Source: Actinomortierella ambigua (Eukaryota; Mortierellomycota; Mortierellomycetes; Mortierellales; Mortierellaceae). From it: a DNA stretch of 64,000 bases. A program made the translations under genes and the position numbers. Positions 1 to 12,435 of this stretch are shown here, piece by piece (positions within the stretch are counted from its first letter, which is position 1; each line of letters begins with the position of its first letter). The stretch is from assembly GCA_016098155.1 (NCBI GenBank), contig JAAAJB010000008.1, forward strand, positions 1 through 64,000, given 5' to 3'. The notes beneath the pieces were generated by a model. That model did no database searches. It worked only from the letters and a program-made list of their open reading frames with translations, and was not told the DNA's origin.

Positions 1-63
1 AAAAAAAAAAAAAAAAAAAGAGAGGAAAAAAAAAGAAAAAAGAAAAAAAAAAAAAAAAAAAAA
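1..63. repeat. A-rich low-complexity tract at window edge
   Basis: Almost pure adenine with a few guanines. It is not a telomere repeat and could be a simple A-rich tract or an assembly edge. Confidence 0.8.
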
Positions 64-279
64 GGTGGAGAAACGACCCAAAAATGGAACAAGTCAAATT
101 TCCGAGAGTGCCAGAGGTGTATATAAGATGTAAGAATGACTTGACTTTTTTTGATTTGCTCCGGAGACAAATATCTCTTTCTTGTGTGTTTTGAGTGGCT
201 TGCCTGTCACATGGGGTCTGTCCCCTCGCTGTAATCAACTATTGGCTGTACCATTGCCGCAAGGTTTGTCCGTCACCGA

Positions 280-306
280 CGGACGGACGGACGGACGGAC
301 GGACGG
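280..306. repeat. (GGAC)n microsatellite
   Basis: About six and a half perfect copies of GGAC followed by a CT-rich stretch. A simple tandem repeat with no gene assigned to it. Confidence 0.95.
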
Positions 307-1610
307 GGATCTCCATCTTTTCTTTCCCCATCCCATGCATGCTCTCTCTCTCTCAGTCTCCACCTACCCTCCCTCCTTCCTCCTCTCTCTCCCCCTCGCC
401 CCTCCAAACTCAGAGAGACACCTGGTCGCGTCTCTGCGAATAGCCAGCCTTGCCAATCTTGCTAAGTCCCTGCTCAGGTACATCCGATCCCAGCGACAGT
501 CGCGCGTCAGACACACGTTGATCAGGTAGTGAGATTCTCAGGTGTGCTCGAAACATGTATCGGTAGGCTGCGCAGATTTCCATGGCAAGGTTGCAGATCT
601 GATTGAATCACCTGGAGTTCCTCCTTTGCAATCAGCATTAACCCTATCTAGAAGGATGGACCCCTCTCTCAACACTCTCGCTACTACGCTGAGAAGGTTC
701 CCTCCCATCCGATATGGATTTAATCAGGCAGCTCTGGAGACACCCAAGCAAGCCCTCTTGCGGTCACAACGTATCTTTGTCAAAGCGTTGGCAAGCTTGC
801 GGTAAGCTTAGAAACCCTGGCTCCCAGTAGCTGGTTCTGAAAATAAACTATCTTCTTCTTCACCCCATGGGTGAAAAAAAAATCGGTTGCGACGCACCCA
901 TATTGCTCACAACTGATAACTAGCACTTGCTGTCGAGCATTGCTACGGGCCATCCCAGATCATACGTTTCTAGTTGTGCTGTTTCCTGCTACTCCCTCCC
1001 TCCCTCCCCCCATCAGCATCGACTTGGGTATCCTTGATATGGGAAAAAAGTGTAGCAACGTCAGATTGGCGCGCTTATCGCCACGACCTACTCGACTTTT
1101 TTTTCTTTACACGGTAAAAAGGCCAAGACAACGGTTGTATATATATGGCTTCAAATAAGGGCGTGTAAAGTAGTGCTAGCTCTGTGGGTGGGCTACTTTG
1201 TCTTAGGTGCCACTCGGGCCAGTACGAGCTGTCTTGGATCAAGTCTAGACTCGAAATCCTTGGGGGAAGGATCGAGAAGGGTCGGCCAAGAAGGGTCGGC
1301 CAAGAAGTGGCTACGCGAATATCTCGACGCCTTTACAGCAAGCATGGCAGGCGCCACAGAAAAGAGGCGACCTAAGCACTGGGCGATAGATCAGACTTTA
1401 ACGACGATAGGCTCGCAAGTCGCTGAGGTTCCACATATTCTGATTCATCAAATGGCCGAGAAGCAACGTCGCCAATAAATCCCTCTGCGAGGTTCATCAC
1501 CTTTCTCAGGCACTCTGATATCTCAATTGGGTGTATGGACCGTGGAAGAGAGGTACTGCCACGGATGGGATATTCTTGTCATGTGCGGCGCGTCCTGCTT
1601 TACTCTTACA

Positions 1611-1985
1611 TTAAGGAAAGTGCACGCAATAGTGTTCACTCGCTTCGACATCAGCCCTCCATTTAACACTCTCTGTAGCCCACGCCAGGCACACTATCAT
1701 ATGGCCGTCTGCAATCCCGGTGGGGGGGGGGCCAATCTTCACACGGAAGAATCCCACACTGATGAACTTTGATTCTGGCAGAGCAACTCTTTCGTCGTTG
1801 AACATCCTGTTCGTGACCTTGCCTAGTAGGAACATTAGGCGTCGTTCATCCTTCTCGTGACCGGGCAGGGTGACGAACCGCCCCGCTTGAGACACCTTAA
1901 CAATGTCTGTAATCTCACTAGCAAGTACTTCTTTTGCACAATTCAGGCACGGGCGATGGGGGAAGAAGATTGCATCTAATTTTTT
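1611..1985 (-). other. Unassigned protein-like open frame, possible gene remnant
   Basis: About 120 open codons read leftwards from near 1985 to a TAA at 1611. The composition is protein-like rather than low-complexity, with a short CLNC motif near the beginning and stretches such as LPGHEKDERRLMFLLGK. The frame has no ATG at its start (first in-frame ATG about 50 codons in), and a C8 homopolymer lies inside it. I recognise no family. It could be an exon of an undetected gene, a decayed gene or chance. Confidence 0.2.
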
Positions 1986-3101
1986 TTATTTTAGTCAAAA
2001 GTCTGTGCAACCCTTCAAACGCGAAATCTAAAGCCTCAAGGGGTTCTACCACTGTGGCGTTACACATCCATCACATGCAGTCGCCCTCACCATCCACTGC
2101 ACGAATGGTGCTCGGGCCTTTTATTGAGAGTCATCGGACCAGAGTTTTGTGATGGGCATTTGTTGAAACATCAGCTTGGTTCTATTTCTTTATGCATGCA
2201 CGCTTTCTCTACCCTTGTCCTCATTTCCTATAATTTATTCTACTCTAAACAACAAGGGGGCATCGAGCTCGGGGACGTGGAATGGCGACCGTTTCTCTCT
2301 CTCTCTCTCCCTTGTCTGTCTCTCCATTCACCCCCCCCCCCCGAGGTTTAGCCCGCCATACGCAAGGTTACCGCCAAGTCCGAGACGCCGAGGAAAAGAA
2401 GTCAATGCTAATTACATGGTCATCGTGACCCTCCCCCCTGCCATCGATTACTGCGTTGCCCACGCCTCATTTGTTTTTCTTGCCCTTGTGTTACCGTCCA
2501 CTTGGGTTGTTTACAACCCCCCCCTTTACTTTTGCACCCCCCCCTTCCCCTCCCATATTCCTCGGATACTTTGGCCCTAAGACACAATGAAGGGGGGACG
2601 TGGGGGACGTGGTTTGTTTTGGTCACCGGAGTCGGCTCTCACGGCGTTGTATCCGCTTCCCTTACCATGTCCACACATACTATTCACACGTTTTCTTTTT
2701 TACTTTAAGTATCATGATGTCAACTTTGTCAGCTGTGCATTTCTGCTCTCGTCTTGTGTATGTATGTGTGTGTATGGCCACCTTTGCCATTGAGAGCCAA
2801 GATCGCCGTCTGTCCTTTTGGCGACCTAAAGAAGATCACCGCGGTTACTTTACGAAGCAGCCTCGGAGGAAGAAGAAGGGGCTGAATGGAGGATGAAAAG
2901 GTCCAGTTTTTTTTGTTGTTGTTGTAAAGAACCAGCTGTTTTATTACGCTTGGCAAAGGAGATCAACGAATACAAGTGGGTGGAGGGTATAATTGCGATT
3001 AACTTGAACGGAAGGGAGGGCAGCCAGTGCGCCTCCTCTTTTCCATTGTCTGGAGGTGTTTCCAGAGGGAAGGAGATGGGGGGGGGAGGGTGTGTGTGTG
3101 T

Positions 3102-4393
3102 TTAGTTGAGGGCGCTGAAGCAGTTGACGGTCTGAGGTGCGGAGGGGGACAAGAAGGCATGAATGGCCGAGAAGACGATACCATTGTTGACCATAGTCAG
3201 ATGGTTGCTGAGATCAAGAGGGCACAACTCTTGGAGGGTAAGGGACTTGGCCTTGGGGTTCTTGTCGCGAAGGATACCGTTAGTGTAAGGGGTGACGACA
3301 GAATCAACCATGGAGACGATGAAGCGGTACTCGACGTCAGGAGCGGTGTCACCTCCAGCGTTGAGCTCCTTGAGGAAGGGCGAGTCCACCAGGAGCTGGT
3401 AGCAGCTGAGGCAGAGCGGGTCAACAATCTTCTTGATCGGGTCGTACAGACCCAGACCAGTCAGGAAGGGGACAACACCCCACAAATCAGTGCCGTACAC
3501 GACCGAACCAAAAGCAGCAAACTTGCGCACCTTGGCAGCACCACCCATGTTCTTGATGTAGTAGCGGGGCTATTTGTTTGTTTGTTTTTTTTTTTTTTTT
3601 TTTTTTTTCAAAAAAAAAAAAATTACAGTTAGCGGCGAAAAGAAAAAAATGTAAGCGTTGTGGAAACCGACAGGGTGGAGGGCATGCTTGAGACAATGTC
3701 GGTGGGTCCTTACCATAAGCGAGCCCTGAGAATGGCCAACAAGGTCAACCTCCTTTGCGCCAGTGGCCAACAACACCTTGTCGATGAAGTCGGAGAGCTG
3801 CTGGGCACTGTTCTCCATCTTGTCGAGACCGGCAAAGAGGGGGATGTTCTTGTACCTGCCATAGCTATTGTTCATTAAATGGAAGTAAATGAAGGCCATC
3901 ATTGGGTGAGAAAACGCTTGCATTTTCCCATCAACAAATTCAGGGGGTCGATCAACTGATAATTGCATTTCCACCTGCTTAGGTGTTTCCCCTGTTTTCC
4001 CTTTCTTTTTTTTTGTCTTCTAACATACGTGATGGAGAACACACAGTAACCGCGTTTCAAAAAGCGGGGAGCAAGGAACACCCAGTTGTCCCATCCATTG
4101 CCAAGGAGACCATGGACCAGGATGAGCGGTGCCTGGCCGGGCTTGGGCTTACAGTCCCAGTTGTTGACTCCAGGAAGATCAACTCGCTTCTCCAACTTGT
4201 CATGGGCCTCGAAATCCTCCGCCGAGAACACACGCTCGCTCAGAGGGATGTACTGGCCATCAGGGGTGAACGCGTTAGAAGGGGGCTGGGGGATGCCATC
4301 GCCGAGGCCCATAATCGATGGAACGGCCTGGACGGTCTGCAAGGTGACGGCCAAAATAGTGGCGACGGAAACCAACGTCTTGGAGAAGAGCAT
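3102..4393 (-). CDS. Secreted triacylglycerol lipase, alpha/beta hydrolase (lipase class 2-like)
   Basis: Three exons: 4393-4029, 3864-3714 and 3569-3102, giving 327 residues. The N-terminus (MLFSKTLVSVATILAVTLQ) is a typical signal peptide ending near residue 23, so the enzyme is probably secreted. Residues around 91-98 (LVHGLLGN) match the oxyanion-hole HG motif. GHSQG near residues 165-169 is the nucleophile elbow, with Ser167 as the catalytic serine. NHLTM near the C-terminus fits the catalytic-histidine region. This is the fungal/actinobacterial EstA-like lipase layout, expected to hydrolyse ester bonds of acylglycerols outside the cell. Splice sites are GTATGT and GTAAGG with TAG acceptors, and the second intron ends in a long T-run. 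The exact substrate cannot be read from sequence. Confidence 0.9.
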
Positions 4394-7300
4394 TTTTTGT
4401 TTTTGTCTTTTTTTTTCGTGAAGAAAAATATGTGGGAGATTGGGAGAAAGAGGAGAGGACTTGCGGGCGAAGGTCGGAAGCGGAGAGTAGAGGAGGGTTC
4501 GGGTAGACCGGCAGGGGTGCAGAAGACAAGGAACAAGACTTTGTGGAGGAAAGACGGGGCCGTTTTATACAGAACAAACCTCCGCAGATGAGCGCGTGCA
4601 AGAATAAAAAGGTGTAACTAAAGCACACAGTCTGTCGGTGAAAAAAAAAGAGTTAGGAAAAGGGTGTGGATTGCTGTGGTTAGTGATACAAAGTGAAAAT
4701 GGCGTGTGTGAAGGGTGTCTTGTGGGATTGAATGGAGGAGTATTTAGCTAGAGCCCGGCGGCATATGGTCGTCTGTTGTTGGAAGAGGAGGATAAAGTTG
4801 CGCATCGTATGTACATACAGAGTATTAGATACCTGTGGAGATGCAATTGAATACCTGTGGAGATGCAAACCCCAGTGCAATAGGTACAACCGTGATGACC
4901 AAGACTCTTCTTACTGTGTACTGCTCAGTGGGGGCAGCAGCTTCATTTGCTGCCTTTTGCTGAAGGGGACAAAAAATTATAACAAAAGTTCACCCTGTGA
5001 TGGTTTCTCTCCACTAATTCGTTGTCAAGCCTGTCGTGTCATGTCAACATAGTTTGTTGCATATCAGTACGAGGGGCCTTTGAGGGCCGCGCCCGTTTTC
5101 ATATGATGCAGTTTACTGTGGAGAAATTAGAGAGGGCCGGGTGGATGTGAATCGACAAACGGGGAGCAACAGCAAGCAAGGATAGGGGGCGAGAGATGTT
5201 GTTGATTGACTGTCGTGTTGATTGAGTTGACTGACTGACTGGCCCCTTTGTTTGCGGTGGGACGAGGACTTGACGTGAACACAGTGGACAGTAGACGCAC
5301 ATTTTCATGCTCTGTTGTTGTTTGTTGTTATGGGTTGTTTTGCGGCAAAGGCAGGACCCTCTTTCACAATCTCGCCCAATGGCCTCTCTCACGTTTGCCC
5401 ACTTGGGTGGCCGCGGTCGTGTATACATGCCTCGGCCCAGCGAAGCAAGTAAATAGGCCGAGTAAGGTAGCAATGTTCCGTATGAGGCGGCAACAGGTCT
5501 GCCGAGCGATTGTTTTTTTTTCTACAAAGTGGGCATCCGATCGGAAGATGCCCTCCCAGCCTTTCGATTTGTAGTCTGCTGGCCTCCAACCGACACTATG
5601 GGGCAACAAAGGGGGGAGGGGGCCGATACTTTCGGTGAAATATCAGTCTCGCTGCAGGTTGGATATGCACGCTGTGCCCCCCATACCTCATGCAGCAGTA
5701 GAGCATTTTTTTTATCTGGCAATGGCACAACATGGAGTCTACAGCACTGGGTTTTCAAAAGAGCATGCCAACTTTATCATTTTTTTGGGGGGAGCGAGGC
5801 TTACGGAATGGGGTTCAAAGTGGGGGCCGTTGTACAAACCTTGCACCCACCCACCCCCACCTCCTTGCATCAGGAACCTTAATTCTGCTGGTGCAAGAGG
5901 TGACCATGCGGACTTCACTTTTATATACGTCCCATTCGAACCGCACCAAGTAACGACGCCTTAAGAAGAGAAATCTGAGAAAGATGCCAGCCCTATCGAA
6001 GGTTTCAGCTGGGCCTCGAACGCCTGGTAGACTAGTGGTCATCAGGTAGATCATAGCCTCTGCTTCGATGGAGCATAGTCTTGTACCGTACGTAGCACTG
6101 TCAACTCTTTTTGCAGCGCGATTCTTTCGCCCTTTGGGGCATGGCACTACGTTATAGCGGAGTCTAGCGATTCATGCACAATTCTCAAATTCGAATGGGT
6201 TCAGAGGAATGGAAAAAAAAAGCGGGAAAGCTCCGAGGGTACCACGCTACGCAGTATCTAGGCCATCCATTCCTTGCAAAAGATGTAGATGCATCTTTAG
6301 GCTGCAGATATCTCTATTTGCTGGCTACCAAAATAAAATAAAAAACGTCGCCTTACTACAAAATAATCGGACTATGGATTTAGATACTGCAAGACACTTT
6401 CACAACCGCATCGATTGCGCCAAGTTGACAAGAACGCATGGGGCAAATGATTGATTGTTCCACCATTCTCGGTTGTCTTTTCTCGCCTGTCCAGAGGAGA
6501 TAGCTTGTGCGCTGAAACTTGAAGGATTGATGGGCCAAAGCGCTAATTTGGCTGGTGTAGCCATCCCTTCCTTTTTTTTCCCTTCTCGTTACAATCCAAA
6601 AGGCCCGCCGTCGTCTCGATTGCGTCCTCTTTGTCAGCGTATTTACTTTTGACGCGCGTACAATCCACCATTCTTCCGTTTTGCGCCTCGTTCCTCGACG
6701 GCATTTACCTTCTCCTCCTCATCCCCCCTTCGCGTTCGGAGGGAGTAGGCTTTCTATGGCATGAAGGTCACTCGACATAGTTGTCAAAGATATCAATGTA
6801 CGTACTTCTAAACTCAGGGACGAGAGCGAGAGAAAAAAAAAGAGAGTTCTGTCCAGTCAAGAACAAGTTCGAAAAAGAGAGAGTGAAAGAAAATAAGAGA
6901 AGGGCATGTCAATACTTCGCCCGCGTTAAATCAAAGGCCATTGGCATGTTTGTGTATTCTATCCCCACAAGAAAAACTCTCCAGCATTTGTCAGTGAGGA
7001 AAGCAGGGCATGGAAACACAAGCATGTGTCAATGTAGGGTTTCGTGGTTGGCCGGGTTTCAATTTAGGCTAGAGAACAGCTGGCAAGGTACCTTGGGAGT
7101 GATCATGTCCACTTTGTCGGCCGATGGGAACCAAGAGCCAATTGAAGACCTTTGTTTTGATCGAATACTTTGTGGAGAGTAGCAGCGGAGAGAGGGAGGT
7201 ACTGCTGTACTGTACTTTACAGTACGTTTTGTTGAAGTATCCAACTTGGTCTCCTCTCCACAGGTAGCGAGCCGAACCTTTTTTTTTTTTGTCACGGCGA

Positions 7301-7950
7301 ACCTCTGAGGAATTTTTCTCTTAACTTGGCTCACAAGGAATTTGAAGTTGGATTAAACCTCGCAAGGGGGGGAAAAGGTGCGGAGCGCAAAACATTTTCC
7401 CTCGCCCCCCCTCCACACCTTGGCTCGGTGTAATGTTATACACTCAAGAGAAAAATCAAAAGGGGAAGGGAGGGCAGGACCATTAAACGAGGAAGCAGAT
7501 GGGTCTAAAGGCATTGAGCACACAACGCGTCATCTACTCGTGCGGAGTTCCCTCTCCCACAAGCTGGGCACACATCCGCATGCAACATGCAGCGTCAGTT
7601 TCGCACGCGCTCAAACCGGAGCAGAAGCCACCCGTTGATCGTTTAGCCTTTTGGCCCGGAAAAAGCATGTTGGTAAGAGTGCATTGTATTTTCGCTTTGT
7701 TTGGTTGTGAGAAAGTATTTGTTCTTCAACCTACTCTACTAGTCCTACTAGTCTATAGCTGCATGCAAGTGACTCTAAAGAGCATACATGGGTACGACCA
7801 AAGAAGAGGAGGATGCAGGCTGGAGTGGCGGAGATAAATAGTTCATCTTAAAGAATAAGGGAGGGTGGAGGAGGAGGAGTGGTAGGTATCGGGTGGTATG
7901 GTATCCGTATCCTCTTCCCCTCTTTTGTATTCCCGTTTTCACTATTTTTT
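4394..7950. other. Gene-poor region between lipase and cyclin
   Basis: Apart from the lipase promoter at the left end I see no supportable gene. Short frames exist on both strands (for example 5815-6147 on minus) but lack start context, splice structure or family resemblance. The 3' side just right of 7838 is the cyclin 3' flank. The region may hold decayed repeats that I cannot classify. Confidence 0.5.
4563..4569 (-). promoter_or_regulatory. TATA box of the lipase gene
   Basis: TATAAAA on the minus strand, about 170 bp upstream of the lipase ATG, followed by a pyrimidine-rich leader. Position and sequence suit a fungal core promoter. Confidence 0.55.
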
Positions 7951-9757
7951 TTACACGACCATCTCGTACTGCACGAGAGTGTCATGTTGGTGTCCGAGCC
8001 AATCCATGACGAGGCCGGCCATGTTCTCGCCTCCGCTGCTCGTTGCATGGACAAGGGTAGCAGGGTCGGTTGTAGCCAGAGTGTGGTGCAGTGCATGCGT
8101 GGCTGTCAAGACCGCATCGGCGTTGCTAGGTCCATAGAGTGCGCCTGGCCCATACTGTGCTTGATATAGGTGTTGATAGTGATGGTGCAGCATGGGCATG
8201 AGCAATCCGTTCCAGGTATGAGCAGCGGTAGCGACAGCATTGTGAAAATTCGCATTAGTATTCGTAACAGCGTGATCCAAAGAAGAATGAGGGTAGTGGT
8301 AGAGTGAGGGCGGTGCCATCGTCGAAGGGCAGAATCCATAAGTAGCCGCCATTGTGTTCCAGGCCATCGACGTACTACCGGCCATGGTCATGTCTAACAG
8401 GGCTGCATAGGAGGCCGCAGCGACCATAACCGTACCAACGACCGCCAGATAAACGCGGGAGATGGACAAGGTGACTTGCCAGAGGACCATGACCACATCC
8501 TGTTGGAGGGTCCGGAAATGAAGGCGGCCTGCGTAGGCCGGCATCAGTTGCTGTGTCAGAATTTGGACATCGCTGTACGATAGGTCGACCCAGAAGCCAC
8601 GTCCCCACACCTGTTGCAGCTGCAAAACCACCTCGAGGTACGACAGAAACCCATCGAATTCGGGCTCGCTCACATACATCCGGTACTGGAGGCGGCCCAG
8701 GAACCGTCGCTCCAGTTCGTTGATCTCTGCCGTCGTATACATGCCCCTGGTAAAGTCGGCCCATTCGCCATTCGTAAAAGTTGCGTCAAAGAGGTACTTG
8801 TCGGCACAGATGACGGCGACTAGGAAGAGTGAAATGCTTGACCATGTTTCGGTATCTGTCTTATTGCCAATGCCATGCCGTGTGCTCGATGCCGGAAAGG
8901 AAGTCTGGTGGTGTGGGGAGTTGCCTGACCGGCTAGGTGACGTAGAGGGTGGTGTGGTGGTTGCAGATGCAAGCCCGTTCGAGCTACTGCTATTGGAATG
9001 GGTGCGACGATGTCCTTTCAAGTCTGATTGGAATGTGTAGGGCGAGTGCTCAAGTTCTGGTCCTTGGTCCAGTCGAGTACGCTTTTTGAGTGAATTGGTC
9101 AGCCGGGCCTTGATGCGGTCGATGTAGATGAGTGCCAGGATAAGCGTTGTGCAGGAGAGCTGAGTCCGTTTGAGGATCCGGTGGATAAAGTAAAACGTCT
9201 CTGTTTCCTCCATATTCAGGGTATCATGATGGTGGCCTTTTGGGTGGTGGTTTTCGGTGTTCTCGGTGTCCGTGGCTTCATCTTCTGTATTAGGCTCTGG
9301 TGGGGTGTTTCTGAAGAGGGTGAGGTCCCGTCCTGTTATCATGGCAGCGATGAGCGCCGATGCCAAGTCTATTGGGTCAAGCGGTCCAATACGGGGGCGG
9401 TCAGCTCACCTAAGGGTCAAGAAAGAGCGTCGCAAAGTGTCATACCTTGTCTATACAAAAAGACAGACATACCAATCAAGTTGAATGGAATGCTAGTAAA
9501 CTCATTGTTCGCATATCCATGGCTCTTTAGGTGGGCCAAAAAGTGGGTGTATTCCTTCAGTGGTTGGTAAAACTAGATGGTAGAACAATAAAAAAAAAGC
9601 AAGTGGTCAGGTTACATGCATGGCATAGAAGAGACATTGTGGCTAGGGAGGAAGAGAGCATGCCACTTACGGTGGAGTCGTTCATGAGAGTGCGTTCCTT
9701 GTCTCGAAGGGACTGCTCCTTGCGAGAGAGTTTCCGCTTGCGTTGTCTGCTTGCCAT
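7951..9757 (-). CDS. Pho80/PCL-like cyclin
   Basis: Three exons: 9757-9671, 9572-9473 and 9404-7951, giving 546 residues. The cyclin fold is split: a first helix block around residues 130-165 (FIHRILKRTQLSC, then LILALIYIDRIK), a roughly 100-residue Ser/Thr-rich insert, and a second block with SLFLVAVICADKYLFD and ELERRFLGRLQYRMYVSEPE. This is the PHO80/PCL cyclin signature, so the protein should bind and direct a Pho85-type cyclin-dependent kinase. The C-terminal third is Ala/His/Tyr-rich and probably disordered. For exon 3 the acceptor GTGAG|CT is chosen because the nearer TTAG acceptor would run into a stop. It is divergently transcribed from the reductase gene to its right. Confidence 0.85.
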
Positions 9758-10478
9758 TGGAGTAATGAATGGGGATTGTTCAGGTTTGGATTTGAGTAGG
9801 AAGCTGTGAGCTTTATTTTATTCAACGTTGTTGGGGCTGTGAAAGTCACGAGACCCTGAGAAGAGACAAAGCGGCTCAGGGGCACGGTGTCCTGGTGCCC
9901 CTTTCCCCCCTTGAGCCCTGCAAGCAGCAAGCAGCAGTCGTTGCAAGGCAGAAGATGGTTGTTCTACACATGAACGCGTGGGGCTTGAACTCGGTGGTGT
10001 TGGTGTTGGTGTGTAGTGAGGTTGTTGCCTCTCCAAAGGTGCACAATGTAAAAGAGATACCCACATCAACAGAAGAGGATGAGGAGCCAAGGAAGTGCGT
10101 GGTCTCAAGCAGCAGTTTTTCTCTTGGTCGTTGACGATGACGGGGTGAGGAAAAAAAAGGAGGCGGGATGAGGTGTCTGTTCGATGGCCACGACGGAGAG
10201 TCCACACGAGCAGCACAGTGTGATAGTGTAGAGCAGTATAGTTTGTACAGTTTGTGTAAACTTGAGCTTATTCGTTGGCTGGAGGGGGGGGGGAGGGACT
10301 GCATCCGCGATGACTCTTCGTCGCAGTCGAAACAGCTTCACACACACGAACGAAATAATAATAAGAGTATGAATTTCGTTTCTTTTTTCCTCTCCATAAC
10401 AATCCTCTCACCTACACCGTGGCAAGCATATCTCTCAAGTCTTTGTTTATACTGACGAGCCACTAGCAAGACAACACC
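9758..10478. promoter_or_regulatory. Divergent intergenic region between cyclin and P5C reductase
   Basis: About 720 bp separates the two start codons. It contains a G9 homopolymer, a poly-A run and AT-rich stretches near both genes. No separate gene is supported. It must carry both promoters, but I see no clear operator or canonical TATA. Confidence 0.5.
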
Positions 10479-11964
10479 ATGCCTCTCAACCAACCCACGA
10501 TCTGCGTCCTTGGCTGTGGTACCATGGGCATCGCCATTATCCGCGGCACACTGGACTCTCTGGCGGGCTCGACTGCCTCGACTCCAAGCTCGCCCACGTC
10601 GTCCACCCTGTCCTTGCCACTGACGGATGCCAATGGGAATCATGAGCGACTGGATGAGGAGGAGGCCATTCGACTTCGTCCCTCGAAATTCATTGCATGT
10701 GTCAACCAGTCGGAATCGGCCGCCAAGCTGAGAAAGACGCTCAACAGCAATATGGTCGAGATCCTTCATGGCGCTGCAGGCAACGTCAAGGGCGTCTCTC
10801 AATCAGACGTGGTCTTGCTCTGGTAAGGCTGTCTGTGTTTGGACTTTTTTTTTTTGTTGTCGGGAGAACGGGTACCCTTTGTTGTTTTCTGCAAGTGCTG
10901 CAGGCATACACTGTTGATATTGATAATGGAGATAACGCATCTCTCACTCCCCTCAAACCTTTTTTTTCTTTGAATGGGTGATGCATCGTCTACCCACAGC
11001 ACAAAGCCACAGATTGCTAAAGCGGTTCTCTCAGCGCCTGGCATCCAAGAGGCTCTCGCCGGCAAGGTGGTGATCAGTATCTGTGCTGGTGTCACGATCG
11101 AGCAGCTCAAGTTGTGGACGACTCCCACAACTACCATCATCCGTGCCATGCCCAATACCCCTTGCAAGGTACACACGTGAATGACTGGGACAACACCACC
11201 TCTCACCTTCTGTTCCAGCTAGTCCTTCCTTTGTTAACATTTTTGTTTGTGTAATTTATCATGCACTTAGATTCGGGAAGGTATGACGGTGATCTCATGT
11301 GGGCCCAACACTGATGAGCAGTCCATGAAATTTACGGCGCGGATCTTCTCAACACTTGGACGCTGCAGAGTCTTGGATGAGAAGCACTTGGATGCCGTCA
11401 CCGCCCTCGCTGGCAGTGGTCCTGCCTTTGCATGGTAAGAACGAACCTGTCATGGTTGCACGGAGTTTCAAATCCAGTTTTGAATGATACCCTCAGCCCC
11501 AGAGACGACTGATGTTTCTTCCATGTACATTTCTTCTTTTCAAGTGTTATGCTGGAGGCGTTGGCGGATGGAGGAGTGATGATGGGTTTGCCTCGCGACG
11601 TGGCAACAGAGCTGGCTGCACAAGGTACGTATGACCCAATACATCTATTTTTTGATCCTAAAAAAAAAAAAAAAAAAAAACGCCGCCGCAGGGACCGGAA
11701 AAAAAAGATGGCTCATTCATGTTCTGACTCCATTCAACTGGTCTTCTATTCACATCTTTTTTAGTCTTGCAAGGCGCGGCAAGAATGGTTTTGACAACAG
11801 GGGCACACCCGGCAGCAATCAAAGACAGTGTCACAACTCCTGGTGGCTGTACGATTGCAGGACTGTTGACCATGGAGGACGGCAAGATCCGGTCGACGCT
11901 GGCTCGTACGATCCAGGAGGCTACGACAGTAGCGTCAACACTTGGTCGCGAGAAGAAGAATTAG
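10479..11964 (+). CDS. pro3: Pyrroline-5-carboxylate reductase
   Basis: Five exons: 10479-10822, 11000-11168, 11271-11434, 11545-11624 and 11765-11964, giving 318 residues. The enzyme reduces 1-pyrroline-5-carboxylate to proline with NAD(P)H, the last step of proline synthesis. The N-terminal Rossmann motif is clear (VLGCGTMGIAI, residues about 10-20). RAMPNTPCK, ALAGSGPAFA and the C-terminal signature TTPGGCTIAGL are family hallmarks. Length is normal for eukaryotic P5CR, apart from a Ser/Thr-rich insert of about 25 residues after the first helix. There is no obvious targeting peptide, consistent with cytosolic Pro3. Intron 4 contains an A20 tract. A poly(A) signal follows about 60 bp after the stop. 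Confidence 0.95.
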
Positions 11965-12024
11965 TTTTTTTTTGTATACCCAGTGAAGATGCCGCAGTAA
12001 CTGCACGAGGCTACGTAGCTACGT

Positions 12025-12030
12025 AATAAA
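12025..12030 (+). terminator. Putative poly(A) signal of P5C reductase
   Basis: AATAAA about 60 bp downstream of the reductase stop codon, at the usual distance for 3'-end formation. Confidence 0.45.
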
Positions 12031-12351
12031 CCTGACAAGGGGAGGGGGACAGCATCGCCGCAACCAAAATGTCTGTCCCTTGCAGTGGTTTTATTTCGAT
12101 TATGGCATTCATGAGCATCGATGCACTCAAAAGGAAGAACGCCAGAGTGGTCCAGGAGACCGAGAGGGCTAGGAGCAGATGTGTGGGCGTAAAGGTACAC
12201 CCTCTAGGAAGATGCCCTTGGATGAAGACCCATATGAGAGAGCCTAGAGCAGGGCTGTGAAATGGGGTCTCGCGCGTCTTGGTGAAAAGGATTGCCCGAA
12301 TTTGCGAGGGAGGGGGGCTTGTGCACATACATTAGGTTTTGCTTTCCAGGC

Positions 12352-12358
12352 TATAAAG
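12352..12358 (+). promoter_or_regulatory. TATA box of the ADP-ribosylglycohydrolase gene
   Basis: TATAAAG 78 bp upstream of the ATG, followed directly by a CT-rich tract, the typical fungal core promoter arrangement also seen at other genes here. Confidence 0.6.
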
Positions 12359-12435
12359 CAACGCTTTCCTCTCTCTCTCCCATCGTTTTCTCTCTCTTCC
12401 TCACGCCACCCCCTCTCATCAAAAACGATTACAAA

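Larger units (their letters stand above)
1..3101. other. Gene-poor region left of the lipase
   Basis: No recognisable gene on either strand. It holds an A-rich start, a GGAC tetranucleotide array, a short imperfect direct repeat (AAGGGTCGGCC twice near 1278-1305), several C- or G-homopolymers and one unassigned minus-strand reading frame (separate entry). The remaining open frames are short, run through low-complexity sequence and resemble no family I know. Confidence 0.6.

Noticed and set aside
5985..6065. tRNA-like pieces (a TAGACTAGTGGT box-A-like and a reverse-strand GTTCGAGGCC box-B-like sequence)
   Set aside because: The two boxes are on opposite strands and no cloverleaf stems can be formed.
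9405..9420. Use of the nearer TTAG acceptor for exon 3 of the cyclin gene
   Set aside because: It puts a TGA in frame; the acceptor five bases further keeps the frame open.
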